From assembly GCA_003242315.1 (NCBI GenBank), contig QGUY01000060.1, positions 1-16,803 of the forward strand: 16,803 nt of DNA. The letters are read 5' to 3'. The DNA comes from Bacteroidota bacterium. GTDB taxonomy: Bacteria > Bacteroidota > Bacteroidia > Cytophagales > Cyclobacteriaceae. Position numbers and translations under genes: made by a program. The notes beneath the pieces were generated by a model. That model saw only the letters and a list, made by a program, of their open reading frames with translations, was not told the DNA's origin and did not search any database. Positions 15,350 through 16,803 of the stretch are shown here, piece by piece. Every line of letters starts with the position of its first letter. Position 1 is the first letter of the stretch.

Positions 15350-16803
15350 TCTGTTCTAAGGGTATCAACAGGATTGGCAAGCCCAGCTTTCACAGAGCGA
15401 TAGCTGACAGTAAGCAACGCGATGACAAGCGTTGTTGTCAAACCGATGGCGAATACCGACCAGTGGATGTCGATGTGATATTCAAAGCTCTCGAGCCATC
15501 GATTCATAAGGTACCACGCCAGCGGCGCAGCCATCAGGAACGAAATGACGACCAACCGGACAAATTCTTTTGAGAACAGCATCACGATCTCGGACACGGT
15601 AGCGCCAAACACTTTCCGCACGCCTACTTCTTTTAGCTTCTGGTTGGCCATGAAGGAAACGAGACCGAGTAAGCCAAGGCATCCAATGAAAATCGAGACG
15701 CCGGCGAATATTCTGAACAGGACGAGCTGCCTGGCTTCCTGCCGATACAGCTTGGCAATGTGCTCATCCAGGAATTCGTACTCGAAGTAATACTCGGGAT
15801 AAATGTCCGTCCACGTTTCTCTGATAAAATCAAGCGTTTCCTGAAGATTGCCTGTTTGTACGGAAATACCTGCAGTGAAGTAAAGAGACGGATAGTTCAT
15901 CATCACAACCGGTCCGATCGGATCGTGCAGCGATGCGGTGTGAAAGTCTTCTACTACGCCAACGACGGGAGCCGTTATTTCGTTAAGCCCCACCGTAATG
16001 GGCTTTTCGAGAATTTCATCAATACTGGCATAGCCAAGGGCGCGCACGGCAGCTTCGTTCACGACAAACACATAACGATCATTCTTGGCAATAGTAGTGT
16101 CGGCCGCACGCTCCTCCTCTCCTTCACGGAACCACCGGCCGGCCTTGAGTTTAAGTTTGTATGTATCGAGGTAATGATAGTCCACCGTTTTGATACCCAC
16201 GCGCCGCGAAGTGGAAGGTCCTTCCTCTGGCAGATAGTAACCTGTACCGATGTTGCTTCCCGATGTCGGCGCGCCAACTGCATACGAAACATTGAGAATG
16301 TTGCTGTTACGCTGCAATCGCGATCTGAACTCGTCCAGAAGGTTCTTTTCATTTGCTGGAAGCGGAACATTCACTACAGCATCACGGCTGAAGCCAAGCG
16401 GTCTCGTAGCGAAGTATTCCATCTGGTCAGAGATCACCAGCGTACCAATGATCATGACCTGGGCGATGAAGAACTGAAGCACGACCAACATCCTACGGAC
16501 AAAAGAACCGCCGCCCTGTACCGTAATCTTGTTCTTCAGCACGGCTGCCGGATCAAACCCGGATAGGACCACCGCAGGATAAAAGCCGGAAAACAGTGTT
16601 GCGGCGGACACGAGCAATACCAGGAAGATCAGCAGCTCGGGACTCGAGAACAGTTCAAGGTAAATTTCCTTCTGAACGAAATTTCTGAGCCACGGCAATA
16701 ACCATTCGGCCAGGCCAAGAGAAATCACAACAGCGATAAGCGTGAGAATAAATGTTTCACTGAGAAAGTACGCGGCAAGCTGGTTTCGTTTGGCGCCGAG
16801 TGT
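15346..16803 (-). CDS. MacB/FtsX-type ABC transporter permease (first of the tandem set), 5' end outside window
   Basis: The frame is open to the right edge: 485 residues plus stop. The codon at 16728 is a GTG inside a helix, not a start; 25 more codons up to the edge read TLGAKRNQLAAYFLSETF, the usual continuation of a (K/R)xLGAxRxQL element in this family. About 300 N-terminal residues, including the first helix and first periplasmic domain, are therefore missing. Visible parts: the rest of the first FtsX helix block (AVVISLGLAEWLLPW, SGFYPAVVLSGFDPAAVLKN), a helix near LVVLQFFIAQVMIIGTLV, the second periplasmic domain, and the last block with NQKLKEVGVRKVFGAT, ending LANPVDTLRTE. The stop overlaps the start of the next permease by ATGA. 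It heads the visible right-hand gene run; its promoter must lie beyond the edge. Confidence 0.94.
   Translation of the reverse strand, partial: TLGAKRNQLAAYFLSETFILTLIAVVISLGLAEWLLPWLRNFVQKEIYLELFSSPELLIFLVLLVSAATLFSGFYPAVVLSGFDPAAVLKNKITVQGGGSFVRRMLVVLQFFIAQVMIIGTLVISDQMEYFATRPLGFSRDAVVNVPLPANEKNLLDEFRSRLQRNSNILNVSYAVGAPTSGSNIGTGYYLPEEGPSTSRRVGIKTVDYHYLDTYKLKLKAGRWFREGEEERAADTTIAKNDRYVFVVNEAAVRALGYASIDEILEKPITVGLNEITAPVVGVVEDFHTASLHDPIGPVVMMNYPSLYFTAGISVQTGNLQETLDFIRETWTDIYPEYYFEYEFLDEHIAKLYRQEARQLVLFRIFAGVSIFIGCLGLLGLVSFMANQKLKEVGVRKVFGATVSEIVMLFSKEFVRLVVISFLMAAPLAWYLMNRWLESFEYHIDIHWSVFAIGLTTTLVIALLTVSYRSVKAGLANPVDTLRTE

Overview
The window most likely comes from a Bacteroidota chromosome, probably order Cytophagales. 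The evidence is a SprB-repeat surface protein, a C-terminal type IX secretion (T9SS) sorting domain, MacB/FtsX permeases of the roughly 800-residue type common in that order, a promoter of the Bacteroidota form TTTG-N20-TATCTTTG ahead of smc, and weak Shine-Dalgarno sites. No rRNA, tRNA, CRISPR array, phage gene or transposase was seen. The order-level assignment is inference.

Layout. Positions 1-1644 (minus strand) hold a two-gene secreted unit: a 115-residue exported protein of unknown function, then the start of a large SprB/Ig-like repeat surface protein that runs off the left edge. Positions 1825-2388 (minus) encode a membrane-anchored, proline-rich protein, divergent from smc. Positions 2562-6101 (plus) encode the complete chromosome-segregation ATPase SMC. 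Positions 6221-6535 (minus) encode a small MmcQ/YjbR-family protein. Positions 6536-7073 have no gene and carry a palindrome and two direct copies of a 183-184 bp repeat block. From 7074 to the right edge everything is on the minus strand. In transcription order this is a 5'-truncated FtsX-type permease, a second permease overlapping it by ATGA, a 147-bp gap, a third permease, a CotH-kinase-like protein with a T9SS tail, and a secreted TolB-like propeller protein.

How the genes may work together. The right-hand run may act at the cell envelope: three permeases without an ATPase in view, a T9SS cargo resembling CotH protein kinases, and an exported propeller protein. Only the ATGA overlap and the 38-bp spacing support co-transcription, so a shared pathway is inference. 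The left-hand pair looks like gliding or adhesion surface machinery. smc and yjbR-like are housekeeping-type genes.

The most unusual non-coding structure is a degenerate 8-bp tandem motif (TGTTGATG and variants). It appears in three separate intergenic regions, and in two of them it sits at both ends of the gap in opposite orientations. I found no clearly new defence or mobile system. The best candidates for follow-up are the intergenic repeat family, the CotH/TolB/permease cluster and the SMC Q-loop substitution.
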